From Sternotherus odoratus (lineage: Eukaryota; Chordata; Testudines; Kinosternidae): 64,000 bases of DNA. Both the position numbers and the translations under genes were made by a program. Location: assembly GCA_032164245.1 (NCBI GenBank), contig JAVMKO010000002.1, forward strand, positions 92,207,340 to 92,271,339, written 5' to 3'. Within the stretch, counting starts at the first letter, position 1. Every line of letters begins with the position of its first letter. Positions 44,762 to 56,189 of the stretch are shown here, piece by piece. The notes beneath the pieces are model-generated. The model saw nothing but the letters and a program-made list of their open reading frames with translations, ran no database searches and was not told the DNA's origin.

Positions 44762-46009
44762 CCTGTATGTAAGACAGTTACATCTATTAATCATTTATTT
44801 ACCTTTTATGAGGGAGTCTTGTGTATGAAGATGCAGAGAAAACATTGGTGTGGTCAGACCAATGAGAAAATCACAAACATGGTGAGATATGGGACAGACA
44901 GGATTGTCTATGACCATTGAAGACTTGTTTTGCACTGTTCATGTTTTTTTGCATAAGGGTTAACCAACGGGAAGCAAGGCACATTAACAGCAACATAATA
45001 AATCTAACACTACCTAGCTCTGTCATGGACTGTAGCTTCCCAGTTGCTGGGGTTTGAAGTTTGATTTCAGTGTAATCTTTATCTTGTTTTCATGGTGACC
45101 AGTACTTTACATCTCACAATAATTAAAGACGTTGATACGGGGAATCTTGTCCCTCCATTTGATCCTAGAAACAGATCAAAGCTGACACACATAGAACTGA
45201 TCAAGTTTCCTAATGTGGCAGTAATATGTTGTCCATGTCTCACAACGATACAGAAGTGTTACAAGGATTACTGACCAACAGACATGTAGCTTAGTGCTGG
45301 TTTTGATGCTGCTATCATTCCATCAGCAGTGTGACACCATTCCAAATGCAGAGCTGGCCTTGGCTATGTGAAGGGTGATCTTCTAATCCAGTGTGGCACT
45401 TTGTGACAGCATAATCCCTAACTAGCAAAACTTCTCCACAAACGTGAAGAGCATTGTTGATCTTAATAATTGGGCAGACATGTCCAGATTGGTATAGAGC
45501 TTCAGTTTTCTTTTGGCTGATTGTTAAACCAGAATGATTACTTTGCTCATGCAGTCAATCAGTTGTACACTGAATGTCAGCAATCAAATGAGCAAGCAGT
45601 GTGCACTTCTCAGCAAATAAAAGCTCTTGAGTAAATACATCTATGAGCACAGAAGCAATGCAGATTGAACAACTTCCCATCAGTGCAGAACTGGATAAAT
45701 ATGCCTGGTAATGTAGTGAACTGTTGTGAGTACAGCTGGGAAAAGGGCAGAAAAGAGCTTGGGAGCCAGCACACAACTTTGTTTGGTGCCTGAAACGTGG
45801 GTCTGATACCTTGCCATTTTCCACCACTTGGGCCATCATCGCATCATAGATGGGCCGAATGACAGAAATAAACTTTTCAGGGCTTCCAAAGACTAACATG
45901 TTTCCAGTATCCCTCACTATTTACAGAGTCAAAAGTTTTAGCTGAGCTGAACACTACATAAAGACTATGGTTTTGCTACTCCTGAAGCTGAGAGACTGGG
46001 AGGATCATG

Positions 46010-47631
46010 AATCAGAGAGGTAGCCATGCTAGTCTGGAATAGCAGAGGTAACAAAGTCCTGTGGCACCTTAAAGACTAACTATAAAGTTTTGAAGCATAA
46101 GCTTTCATGGGCTAATACCCACTTCGTCGGATGCAAGCAGTGGAAGTGTCCAGGGGCAGGTATAGAAAAGTAGGCAAGAACCAGGTAGGAGGTAACAATG
46201 TTAGTCCAATTAGGCTGAACCAGCTTGTTATCGCCAATCAGGGAGGGTGGGTTATTCTTCTAGCAGTTGAATAGGGGGTGTGAACTCGGAGAGAGGAGAA
46301 GCTATTTTTGTAATTAGCAAGCAACTCAAGGTCTTTGTTCAGTCCCAGATTGATTGTGTTAAATTTGCAAATGAACTGCAGCTCTGCAGTTTCCCTTTGC
46401 AGTCTGGACTTGAAGTTTTTTTGCTGCAGTATGGTGACTTTTAAATCTGTAATTGTGTGTCCAGGCAGGTTGAAGTGTTCTCCTACAGGTTTTTGTATAT
46501 TGCCGTTCCGAATACCTGATTTGTGTGCATTTATCCTTTTTCATAGGGACTGTCCAGTTTGGCCGATGTACATAGCAGAGGGACATTGGTGGCATATAAT
46601 GGCATATATGACATTGGTTGATGTGCAGGTGAATGAACCAGTGATGGTATGGTTGATCTGGTTAGGTCCTGTGATGGTGTTGCTGGTGTAGATATGTGGG
46701 CAGAGTTGGCATCGAGGTTTGTTGCATGGATTGGTTCCTGAGTTGGAGTTATTGTGGTGCAGTGTGCTGTTGCTGGTGAGAATCTACTTAAGGTTGGCAG
46801 GTTGTCTGTGTGCCAGGATTGGCCTTCCTCCCAAGGCCTGTGAAAGTGAGGGATTATTGTCCAGGTTGGGTTGTAGGTCACTGATGATGCATTGCAGAGG
46901 TTTTAACTGAGGACTGTAGGTGATGGCCAGTGGTGTTCTATTGTTTTCTTTCTTGGGCTTGTCTTGCAGCAGCAGGCTTCTGGGTACATGTCTGGCTCTG
47001 TTGATCTGTGTCCTTATTTCCTTGTGCGGGTATTGTAGTTTTGAGAAAGCTTGGTGAAGATCTCGTAGGTGTTGGTCTCTGTCTGAGGGGTTGGAGCAAA
47101 TCCGATTGTACCTCAGTGCTTGGCTGTAGACCATGGATCGTGTGGTATGTCCGGGATGGAAGCTGGTGGCATGAAGGTAGGCATAGCTGTCGGTAGGTTT
47201 TCGGTATAGGGTGGTGTCGATGTGGCCGTCATTAATTTCCACTGTGGTGTCTAGGAAGTGGACTTCCTGTGTGGACTGGTCCAGACTGAGGTGGATGGTG
47301 GGGTGGAAGCTGTTGAAGTCATGGTGGAATTCTTCCAGAGTTTCTTTCCCATGGCTTGCTAATTACAAAAATAGCTTCTCCTCTCTCCGAGTTCACCCCC
47401 CCTATTCAACTGCTAGAAGAATAACCCACCCTCCCTGATTGGAGATAACAAGCTGGTTCAGCCTAATTGGACTAACATTGTTACCTCCTACCTGGTTCTT
47501 GCCTTCTTTTCTATATCTGCCCCTGGACACTTCCACTGCTTGCATCCGACGAAGTGGGTATTAGCCCACGAAAGCTTATGCTTCAAAACTTTATAGTTAG
47601 TCTTTAAGGTGCCACAAGACTTTGTTACCTC
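46010..47631 (-). mobile_element. Penelope-like retroelement with inverted tail copies
   Basis: The element reads on the minus strand: RT C-terminal part, GIY-YIG endonuclease, then a long tail ending at 46010. An inverted copy of the tail stands at the other end, so arms 46043-46322 and 47354-47633 are inverted repeats of 280 bp with about six mismatches (about 98 percent identical). The extreme tail (46010-46042) is absent from the inverted copy. Perfect 13-bp duplications TGGGAGGATCATG flank it (45997-46009 and 47632-47644), with two bases shared with the arm. The host sequence is the reverse transcriptase of an older LINE. Confidence 0.9.
46325..47353 (-). pseudogene. Penelope RT C-terminus plus GIY-YIG endonuclease, decayed
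   Basis: The readable frame starts within the RT thumb (EVHFLDTTVEINDGH, TTLYRKPTDSYAYLHA, SFHPGHTTRS, RICSNPSDRDQHL) and passes through a linker to a Cys-rich segment (PCNKPRCQLCPH). The GIY-YIG signature follows as IYAII...AMYIGQTGQSL near 46545-46610. The C-terminus carries EHFNLPGHTITDL and FNTINLGLNKD. All of the RT palm is missing, so the copy is 5'-truncated. At least two in-frame stops are seen, one near 46786 after ANLK and one just after GQSL. The protein family normally reverse-transcribes and inserts the element; this copy cannot. Confidence 0.85.
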
Positions 47632-49262
47632 TGGGAGGATCATGTCTATAGTGCCTTGTCCAGACGAAAATCCACACTGAGCCTCCTAGATGTTGGCTTC
47701 CACAAGATAGCTGTCAAGTCCATTCAATGTGACCACTACAAGTATTTGCCCGGCAACAGAGAGTAGGGAAATGCTCCAGTGTCTATCATAGTTTGCCCTT
47801 TGATCCTAATATTGATGAAGGTGGACAATATTGGAATATTAAAATCCTGTGACATCAACTCTTGCTCCCAAATAATATAGAAGAGCCACTTGAGGTATCT
47901 TGCAATGTGGTAGCAAGCCTGCTTATTGATCTCTGCTGCAATGTTGTCCAGTCCAGGTGCTTTCCCTGGTGACATCTGATTGATTGGTGTTATGGTCTCT
48001 AATGGTGGCTATTGCAAGTTCCCCTTTTAAAGTGCACTGGGGAAGAGTATTAATCACTTCCTCAGAAATGTTGGAAGGGTGACTAAGAAGTGAACTGAAA
48101 TGTTCGGTCCATCAGTCAAGGATTTCTTTTTTTGTCAGTTATGAGCGGATTGCTGTCCAGTTTGCATACAGTAGATATCCTGTTGCACCTGGAGTCATAA
48201 GCACGTGAAGGCTAGCAGAAAAGCTTTTGGTGGCTTTGTGGTCTGCTGCCAGTTTTAATTCTGCTGCTTTCTTTCCCCACCACTGGTTTTTCATTTGCTG
48301 AAGTCTGGTCTGAATCATCTGTTTTGCTCATTGATATGCAGCCTTCCTAACTGCCAAATCCTTGTCTATTACGTAGGCTTGATGCATAGCATGCAGTGAG
48401 TTTCAGAGCTGATATATTTTTGGGCTCAAACCTGTCCTGTTGTTTCCCCTTAACAAAGCAGAGAGCTTCAACAGCCATATTATATGTCATGTCCCAAAAA
48501 TATTTCAGGCTGTCTGAACATCCATTGAGGCTTCTGTAAGTGAGGGAAATTTTTGATGAGTTTTTATTAGAATTCAGACTTTGTCAGAGTTTTGCATGCT
48601 TTAAATATTGGGGTTTTTTTCTTCAGTGTCTTGAGTCACCATCTATGTTCCTGGAGATCAATAGAGATGGACATTTAAGTTCTCAGAAGTCTCTGGTCTG
48701 ACTATCAGCACATGCTTCTTCCGACATGACTGAACCAGACACTGGAGAGATTGCTTTGCCATACAATAACATAATCAGTGATGTACCAGTGTTTTGAATG
48801 AAGGTGAATCCAAGTAATCTTTTACTTGTTGGCCTTTTGAAACACTGTACTGGTGATTACTAGATTGTACGTGGCACATTTGGAAAGTGGTAGCAAGATA
48901 TTAAGCTGTCATGGAGTTGGTAGCGGAAATTGTATCACATTGCCTCATGATGCATAGTTACAGCCAATCATAGCATTGAAATCACCTAAAATGGCCACCT
49001 TATTATGTGGGAGTGACCTGATGATGTTCTTGAGGGTTTGCTAGAAGTCCTCCTTATCCTCATCTGGATGAATCATTGTCAGTGCCTATGCACTGGTGAC
49101 AGAAGCATAACATCGGCCTTGTAGATTCAGGTTGCAGAAGAGCATAAGTCTGTTGTTGGTATCCTTTGGCCATGACTCAGGATTGTGGGAAATCAAAGAG
49201 GGCATGGCAAACCCCATGCCAGGGCATCTGTGTTCATCCTCAGATTTGCTAATCCACTAAAG

Positions 49263-49531
49263 CTGTGATACGCAGACTGAGGCTTGAGCGCCACAAGTGG
49301 CTCTTTAACGTGTCTCCAGCGGCTCTTTGCAGCACATATTAAAACACCCTATGATTTAATTATTAACCAGTCAGGATGCTTTTACTATGATCATGTGTTT
49401 CCTGCTCATGAAGAGCTGCTTTTGGGCTGTATATAGTGTTATAGTCAACAAAACAATTCACACTACTGTTTCTTTTGGGTAATGTGGATTGCTAATTTCG
49501 CTTCTGAATCATTGAGGTCTGAGGATCACTG
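49263..49531. mobile_element. hAT-like MITE in the LINE endonuclease, 269 bp
   Basis: The left end CTGTGATACGCAGACTGAGG and the reverse complement of the right end, CAGTGATCCTCAGACCTC, are inverted repeats. Flanks CACTAAAG (49255-49262) and CAGTAAAG (49532-49539) agree at 7 of 8. LINE coding text resumes on both sides. The interior shares GATTTAATTATTAACCA and CAGGATGCTTT with the copy at 49638-50355 (minus sense). Confidence 0.8.
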
Positions 49532-49637
49532 CAGTAAAGTGTAACCAGTACCCACTTCTTATAGCTGTGACTCACCAGGAAGTCTTGTCTCACTGAATGC
49601 AGCAATATCTACATTGTACCGTGCCAATATTCTACAG

Positions 49638-50355
49638 CCGTGATACTCAGACCTGAGTGGTTTAGGAGTCAAATTAGGGACCAACATTATCCAAGAGTAG
49701 CTGTAGCTGGCTATACAGTAGAACCTGAGAATTATGAATACCAGACTTACGAACTGAGGGGTCAATCCCACACCTCATTTGGAACTGGAAGTATACAATC
49801 AGGCAGCAGCAGGGACCAAAAAAGCAAATACAGTATAGTACTAAGTGAATTATAAACCACTAAAAAAATAAAGGGAAAGTTTAAAAAAAGATTTGACAAG
49901 GTAAGTTTTTCTCTCCTTGTTTCATTTAAGTTAAGATGGTTAAAAACAGCATTTTTCTTCTGCATCATAAAGTTTCTAAGCTGTATTAAACCAATGTTCA
50001 GTTTTGAAATAACAACCATAGCCCTTTGTTCAGAGTTATGAACGTTTTAGAGTTACAAACAACCTCCGTTGCAGGGGAGTTTGGAACTCTGAGGTTCTAC
50101 TATAGTACTATCTATTCATATTTAAACAGCATGATAGGAAATATTTAGTTTATATGTCACAGCAAATAAATTAATAATTTAGTGCGAGTTGATAATTTAA
50201 TTGGTTAATATAGTGAAAGCATCCTGATTGCTTAATAACTTAGAGTGGTTAATAATTAAATCACACAGTGCTTTATTATCGTGTGCTGCACAGAGTCACA
50301 AAAGACCTGTTAAAGAGCCACCTGCAGCTTCAGAGCCTCAGTCTGGGTATCACAG
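49638..50355. mobile_element. hAT-like element, second copy, carrying a Tigger insert
   Basis: Ends CCGTGATACTCAGACCTGAG and, reverse complemented, CTGTGATACCCAGACTGAGG. Flanks TTCTACAG (49630-49637) and CTCTACAG (50356-50363) agree at 7 of 8. Removing the inner element at 49716-50102 leaves about 330 bp related to 49263-49531 in opposite orientation. Confidence 0.75.
49716..50102. mobile_element. Tigger-like MITE, 387 bp
   Basis: Begins CAGTAGAACCTGAGAATTAT and ends GGAACTCTGAGGTTCTACTA, with TA on either side, the target preference of Tc1/mariner (Tigger) elements. Inner phrases (GAGTTATGAACGTTTTAGAG) mirror the left end. Related to 62562-62871. No transposase frame. Confidence 0.8.
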
Positions 50356-50384
50356 CTCTACAGAATATAGCAGTTCTATGCTCG

Positions 50385-50495
50385 GGATGACTTAGTTGGG
50401 GATTGGTCCTGCTTTGAGAAAGGGGTTGGACTAGATGACCTCCTGGGGTTCCTTCCAACTCTGATATTATATGATTCTATGTTTCTATGATATAT
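50385..50495 (+). mobile_element. CR1 LINE 3' end
   Basis: GGGGATTGGTCCTGCTTTGA, GGGGTTGGACTAGATGACC and CCTTCCAACTCTGATATT followed by ATGATTCTATG are the familiar CR1 3' UTR with its short terminal repeat. The copy is heavily 5'-truncated, as usual for CR1. Confidence 0.9.
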
Positions 50496-50611
50496 ATAAC
50501 TCAGTCAGTAGAACAGCTACTGATTTACACCTGCATGAGAGGAAAATCAGGCCACCTGTTGTCTACATTTAGATTTCCCATTTAATCTGTTCTGACTTTG
50601 TCGAACATGAC

Positions 50612-50698
50612 AGAGTCCTGTGGCACCTTAAAGACTAACAAAAGTATTGAAGCATAAGCTTTCGTGGGCTAATACCCACTTCGTTGGATGCATGCACG
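50612..50698 (-). mobile_element. Penelope-like tail fragment
   Basis: CAGAGTCCTGTGGCACC, AAAGACTAACAAAAGTATTG, AGCATAAGCTTTCGTGGGC and CCCACTTCGTTGGATGCATG match the left arms of the two larger Penelope copies. Only the tail is present. Confidence 0.85.
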
Positions 50699-51781
50699 AC
50701 GGTGTGAACAGAACGTTCTCCCCAGAACTTCTTGGGAGCTTCTGCTGTAGAAAGCTCTCACTAAGATGTCCTTTGTGACTTGGCCATCTTTGCCAAGAAA
50801 ATTGACGATGGCTGGGGGGGGGGGTTGGGTGCTGAAACTCCACAGCTTGTCAGTGATAGATTTAAAAACATAAGGTCTGTGCATGTATGTCTGCAGGAGT
50901 TTTCCAGATAATGTGTACAGTAGACTGAAAAGCTTTGCAAAACTTTACCTCTTCTGCAAGGCTAGCACCATCTAGCTCAGTTGAAGATCATGCACTAAAA
51001 GGAACACCCATTGTCAGAATTTACTTTAAATCCATAGGTGGTTTAGTGAAAAATGCTATCAGGGGAAAACAGAGTGGTGGAATGATTCCAAGACAACGCT
51101 TTATTTGCTATACCTGTATTACAGCTTTGCCAGTATTTTGACAGTTCCATCCCCTTTTCTCATGCACTAGATTTCTCTAATCCCCAAAGTATGTGATAAC
51201 ATAATGGCTTTAATAAGGCAATAGTTGCTGAAACTTGTTAAGTTGGAGCTAATCAGGGTTGTTGAGTAGTGATGCAGCCTGCTTTCTCCAGCAATCTTAT
51301 AAAATAAAGAGCAGAGACAAGCTCATGACATTCCTACTGACTTGGGCAGAGGGATGGTCCCTTTTAGCTAAGGTTGAGTGAACTAGTTTTTGATAAAATA
51401 AGAGCTCGTTAGGAGTGGACTATTCAGATGTCATTCCTATGTTAGGGCCATATTAGTCAGATGATAGTGAGCCCTGTAATACAAATATAATCCAATTCTC
51501 ATAATCAACCTGTCCCTATTCCCAGCAGCCCTTGGATCTCCTCTGTGATTCCTGCTCCCTGTTGCTGTTTTTTGGGAGGGAAGAGTCTCAGTGACATTAA
51601 TGCCTCCTTCCTGGTGTTTTCAAGGGGTAGTTAGCTGCCCCCCTAACTACTTCAAGGAACAGTTGACTAGCCCACTTCCCCACACTCCATCCTGCTTTTT
51701 TGTGAGGACCGGCAAGATAGACTAGCCACTCCTCAAATCTGATGAGGCCCCCTGACACCCTGGTACCCCCTTATTCACCAC
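50699..51781. other. Unassigned sequence
   Basis: No gene or repeat recognised. A G-run lies at 50815-50824. Confidence 0.4.
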
Positions 51782-52896
51782 TGTCAAATCATTAGGATAT
51801 GTTTTGCACAAAGTATACCTTGTCAGGTAGCATTCTAAAAGGCTTGATCTGCTAGACATTAACATCTCATTGGAATATATGTGCTATCATCATATGTGAA
51901 GTTATGAAGTTTGGCTACATATGTGTTGTGTTGTGAGGTTGAAAACACCCACAAGCAGCCTTCCAGGTACAACAATAAAAAAGGCCAAACAATGTTAATG
52001 ACTTCTTGAGGAAATGCACACACGCATAAGGAGTTTTCCAGAAACTGACTACAATAGAAACCTCTCAGAGATAGCACTACACAATGGGAACTGTTTGATC
52101 CAGGTCACAGCAAAAGAGTTTTCCAGCAAGTCGGAAGATATACAAGGGGGAAAATGACATCATGGGGGGACCTCACTCTCCTTACAAGAGCACACCTGGA
52201 AACACCTGAGGAACAAAGACTGAACAGCTGGGAATTGATGGTCCTAGGCTAAAGGGATTTTTAGCTTGTGTATGAAAACCTGGGAAACCCAAGCTGCAAA
52301 GCCAAGGCAGCCTGTGCCTTAAGAATCTGCCAGCCTGTTATCACTCAGGTAGGATATGAATTAGTCAATTCTCACCCTATCTAGTACGCTAAGCTCAGTT
52401 TGCGTTTTTGTTTATTTACTAGGTAATCTGCTTTGATCTGTTTGCTGTCACTTATAATCACTTTTAAAAGCTGTACTTTTGTAGTTAATAAACTTATTTT
52501 ATGTTTCAATCCAAACCAGTGTGCATCTGACAAAGGTGTCTGGGGAAAATCTCAGCTTGGTTACCACAAGTGTGCATGATCCTCTTCACATTGAGGGAGA
52601 GGCAGACCAGGTGTTAAACCCATATACTGGCCAGTTTTGACAGGGCAGGATGGCATGGTTCTGGGGTCTTAGGCTGGGAGGCTGGGGGTAAGAGAGCCTG
52701 CATGTGACTGCAGCTGGGTGTGTCCCTACTAGTGTGAGTACTAGAGAAGGTGAAAACTTGGAGGGCTTTTCAACTTGTCACAGCAGCATAGTGTGTGAGA
52801 GATCACAGATCAGTGGGTTAGAGACTCTCTAACGGTTAGAGGGCTCAGTGGTACCTCAATTCCAGGTGACACCCGGCCTAGGGGGAACCTGTCACA
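51782..52896 (+). mobile_element. LTR of an endogenous retroelement (probable)
   Basis: The block runs from TGTCAAATC to ...CTGTCACA, fitting TG...CA ends. A region at 52290-52520 reads GCCTTAAGAATCTGCCAGCC, GTAATCTGCTTTGATCTG and GTAGTTAATAAACTTATTTT, which I recall from a turtle LTR; it includes a polyadenylation signal AATAAA at 52487-52492. No gag, pol or env remnant adjoins it, so it would be a solo LTR. I saw no matching short flank duplication, so the limits are provisional. Confidence 0.5.
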
Positions 52897-53368
52897 CCTC
52901 CAATCAGCAATTCCAGCCAAACTCTGCTCTGGAGGCAGGAAGAGACGTTGGCTTTGAACTACATTTGCAGTTGCCCGTATTTTGTGACTTACTGGCCCCA
53001 CAGTATAAATTAGGGAAATATGGTGATTTCCCATGGCCCCAAGGGCCACTGCAGCAGCCAAGAATAACCAGCATGTAGGGGTATTCAAGCCATACCTATT
53101 CCCCTGGACTGGTCCAATTTGGAAAATATTGCAGGGCCGGGTGAAGTTGTCTATGCCGGCACTACCCATGTAAAGAGAATTCTCTGGTGGGGAATTTACA
53201 GCGAGCTCTTAGCTGTTTTTATAGCTATCACATAAATACAGGGTTTACCTCTTCTTTTTCTAGCATCTTTGTTTTTACCATGTGAAATATCTTGGATGAA
53301 TCATAGATAACTGAAAAGATGAAATTATTCCTGCCTACTGTACCACATTTCAAACTGTGATGCTTTCC
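52897..53368. other. Unassigned sequence
   Basis: No gene or repeat recognised. Confidence 0.4.
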
Positions 53369-53376
53369 CATTAGAT

Positions 53377-53918
53377 CAGGGGTGGGCAAACTTTTTGGCC
53401 CAAGGGCCACATGGGGGCTAAAAACTGTGCGGAGGGCCCGGTAGGGAAGGCTGTGCCTCCCCAAACAGCCTGCCCCTACCCCTTATTAAACCCCCACCCA
53501 CTTCCCGCCCCATGACTGCCCCCCTCAGAACTCCTGACCCATTCAACCCCCCGCTCCTTGTCCCCTGATTGTCCCCTTCAGAGCCCCCCCACTCTAACTG
53601 CCCCCCAGAACTCCACCCCCATCTAAGCCTCCCTGCTTTGTTCCCCAACTGCCCCCTCCTGAGATCCCCCCCCCCACCCCAACCACCACCACCCCGGGAC
53701 CCCACCACCTAACCCCTCCCCTTACCTTACTCAGCTGGGCGCTCCTTTACCCGGCCAGGGAGGGTGGGGACCCGCTGCATGCTGCGCTTGGCCGGGCCTA
53801 ACCCCTGGGTCGGGAACGTGGGACCAGTTGTCCCACGCCCCCAGCCACAGCTTGCAGGCCGGATAAAAATGGCCGGCGGGCCACATGTGGTCCGTGGGCC
53901 GTAGTTTGCCCACCCCTG
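53377..53918. mobile_element. hAT-like MITE, 542 bp, copy 2
   Basis: Ends CAGGGGTGGGCAAACTTTTT and, reverse complemented, CAGGGGTGGGCAAACTACGG. Flanks CATTAGAT (53369-53376) and CCTTAGAT (53919-53926) agree at 7 of 8. The interior is C-rich like copy 1 at 35981. The ends here are closer to each other than in copy 1, suggesting a younger insertion. Confidence 0.88.
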
Positions 53919-54013
53919 CCTTAGATCAATTAATTACTCTGCAATGTGTTCCAAGGGATAGAGGTAAATAGTTAATAGGCAAGGTGTTAGTAGATGGCAC
54001 GCGAGTACATGTA

Positions 54014-54995
54014 CAGGAACTCCTCACTTAACGTTGTAGTTATGTTCCTGAAAAATGCGACTTTAAGCGAAATGATGTTAAACTAATCCAATTTCTTCAT
54101 AAGAATGAATGTAAATAGTGGGAGTTAGATCCCAGGGAAAAATTTTCCCCCAGACAAATAAACTATATATGCACACACAGAGCATATATGTTTTAAACAA
54201 ACATTTTAACACTGTACACAGCAATGACGATTGTGAATCTTGGTTGAGGTGGAGGAGTCAGAGGGTGGGATATTTCCCAGGGAATGCCTTACTGCTAAAT
54301 GATGAACTAGCAATTGGCTGAGCCCTCAAGGGTTAACACATTGTTAATGTAGCCTCACACTGTACACGGCAGCATGAATGGAGGAAGGGGCGACAGCGTG
54401 GCAGACAGAGACACACACTGTGTGTGTGAGAGAGATGCGTGTTGCCCGTTTAAGTATATTGTCTTTTTAAGTGGACCAGGAAGTTGAAACAGCAGTTGCT
54501 GCCCCAAGCTCTCTCTGTCTCTCTCAGTCTGTGACCCCACCCTGCTCTTTATGGAGAACAGGTAAGCAGGGTGTAGGAGCAGGGGGAGGGAGACACCCTG
54601 ACTAGTCCCTCCCTCCTTTTCCCCCCAGCAAGGAGGAGGCTCCTGGGAGCAGCTCCAAGGCATAGGGCAGAAGCAGCACATGGCAGTGGGGGGAGGCACA
54701 GCTGAACTGCTGGCAATTGATAGCTTGCTGGGCAGCTACTGCACAAGGAACTTAGGGGGAGCAGGGAGACGATGGGGGGGGGGGGGGGGCGAACTGCCAG
54801 TCCATCCTGTTTCCAAGCCCCCACCAGCTAGCTCCAACAGGCTGCTCTTCTTGCAAGCAGTGGATAAAGCAGGTGGCTGCTAAACAACTTTATAAGGGAG
54901 CACTGCACAACTTTAAATGAGTATATTCCCTAATTGATCAGCAACTTAACATCGAAACAATATTAACCGGGACGACTTTAAGTGAGGAGTTCCTG
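54014..54995. mobile_element. Tigger-like element, 982 bp
   Basis: Begins CAGGAACTCCTCACTTAA and ends with its exact reverse complement, TTAAGTGAGGAGTTCCTG, with TA on both sides (54012-54013, 54996-54997). Paired subterminal phrases include ACTTTAAGCGAAATGATG on the left and CATCGAAACAATATTAACC on the right. There is no transposase frame, so it is a non-autonomous Tc1/mariner (Tigger-type) element. Confidence 0.88.
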
Positions 54996-54997
54996 TA

Positions 54998-55547
54998 GAA
55001 TAGTTCTTGGGTTTTGAAGGACCAATACAATTTTGTTGTGCACTGTAAATTGTTTCTTTTGTGCAGCTCTTTGCATCATCTCTTCACACTTTGGTTTAAA
55101 GCATTCGCTGCTATATGAATAACAGGCTGATATAATGCAGCTTTAATGAATGGTGTAGCTTGGAACAGGCTTGGAACAGATACATGACTTTGCTATTAGT
55201 TATTGGTGGATTATCACAAAGAGGCTCAATCCCCCAAAAAACGAAACCAAAGAATGACATGTAGCTCACCTATTGCTGCAGGTAGTGCTGATAATTTTTG
55301 CATTTTCTGTCAGAGCAGCAGTAGAACATACACAATGTCTCACTGTGATGGGCTTTACAGACTCCACACTAAAATAGAGCAAGGCATAGAGCCATACTGG
55401 GCTGGAGAGCCCACCTCCCCCCCATGGCAGCTGCAGGACATGCTCCTGGTGCAGGGACAGTTTAAAAGGGACATTGGTAGCCTAGTTGGGGGGGGGGGGA
55501 AGGAGTTACAGGCCGCACCAGGAAGTGAGGTTGATGCCTGGAGCCAG
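54998..55547. other. Unassigned sequence
   Basis: A plus-strand open frame of 150 codons (55203-55655) runs out of this interval into the next repeat and has no recognisable product; a G-run at 55490-55499 lies within it. Confidence 0.4.
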
Positions 55548-56189
55548 GGCCCTCATTACCCATATGCAAGCTACATAGGGCACCAGGAAATTTGGGGAAC
55601 CAAATTGCTTCCTAGTGTCCTATGCAGCTGTGTGCTCCTCCAGGGGCCAGCCTGATCTCCCGGCCGGCTGAGCACGTCAGAAAAGCTGTCCCTGCTCCTG
55701 TCCCATGCCCACTCCACCCCTTCCCCTGCTCTTGCCCCTGCTCCGTCCTGCCTCTTCTCACCCCGCTCCGCTCCAGACCCACCCCCACTCCGTCCCTTCC
55801 CCTGAGCTACGTCTCAGGAGGCTGCAGCAGGGGTCAGGTGCACCCTGCACTCACTGCTCTGCACCACTGGTGAGTGCAGGGGGGTGGTTTCCCCCAAGTG
55901 CCAAGTCTGGGAATAAAGGGAGCACAGCGGAGAGGGCTGGAGCCAGGTTACTCCACTTTCCGCTGCCCCATGAGCGCAGACTTGGGTCTACCCTGCAATC
56001 GCCGAACAGCAGGAAGTGGAGCGACCCCGCCCCAATCCACTCTGCTGTCTCGGGGGTCAGTTTCCCCCGGCCCCCTAAGCCTGCTCCTGCCCCCCACAGA
56101 CCTTGGGTGTAGTGGCCTGAGGCCAGCCCCCTCCCCTGTCAATGGAGAGGTTGCACAGGGCACCACAATGTCTAGGGACGGCCGTGCCT
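55548..56189. mobile_element. Possible hAT-like GC-rich element
   Basis: GCAAGCTACATAGGGCACC near the left and, reverse complemented, ACATTGTGGTGCCCTGTGC near the right suggest paired ends beside CAGGGCCCTC and CAGGCACGGCC. The interior is GC-rich and holds overlapping open frames on both strands that I treat as compositional. I found no flank duplication. Confidence 0.4.

Larger units (their letters stand above)
45090..49640 (-). pseudogene. LINE endonuclease/reverse transcriptase, decayed
   Basis: An endonuclease start is readable as ARYNVDIAAFSETRL. After the hAT insertion come NNRLMLF and VAILGDFNAMIG, the GDFNA motif of AP-type endonucleases. The reverse transcriptase begins SPGKAPGLDNIAAEI, then (beyond 47640) QCGFSSGQGTIDM. 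It resumes past the Penelope insertion with AKTFDSVNSEGYW, then PEKFISVIRPIYDAMMAQV. The catalytic FADD box is read as FAEK (ELLFAEKCTLLAH), so two key positions are lost. The tail is visible as TLLYRCETWT and ISRIKWRDKIP-like text near 45270-45150. It cannot be active. Confidence 0.8.
45040..49655 (-). mobile_element. Degraded LINE (AP-endonuclease/RT type) with nested insertions
   Basis: Minus-strand remnants occur in the order expected for one non-LTR retrotransposon: endonuclease (49640 down to about 48900), reverse transcriptase (about 48000 down to 45550) and the RT C-terminal part (45350 down to about 45090). Two later insertions break it: a hAT MITE at 49263-49531 and a Penelope element at 46010-47631. 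Stops and frameshifts are numerous. The clade is uncertain. It resembles elements often annotated in animals as craniofacial-development-protein-2-like endonucleases. Confidence 0.8.

Noticed and set aside
51782..52896. Complete endogenous retrovirus
   Set aside because: Only LTR-like sequence is present; no gag, pol or env remnants were found on either side.
55203..55655. 150-codon plus-strand open frame
   Set aside because: It crosses from unassigned sequence over a G-run into a GC-rich repeat; no domain is recognisable.
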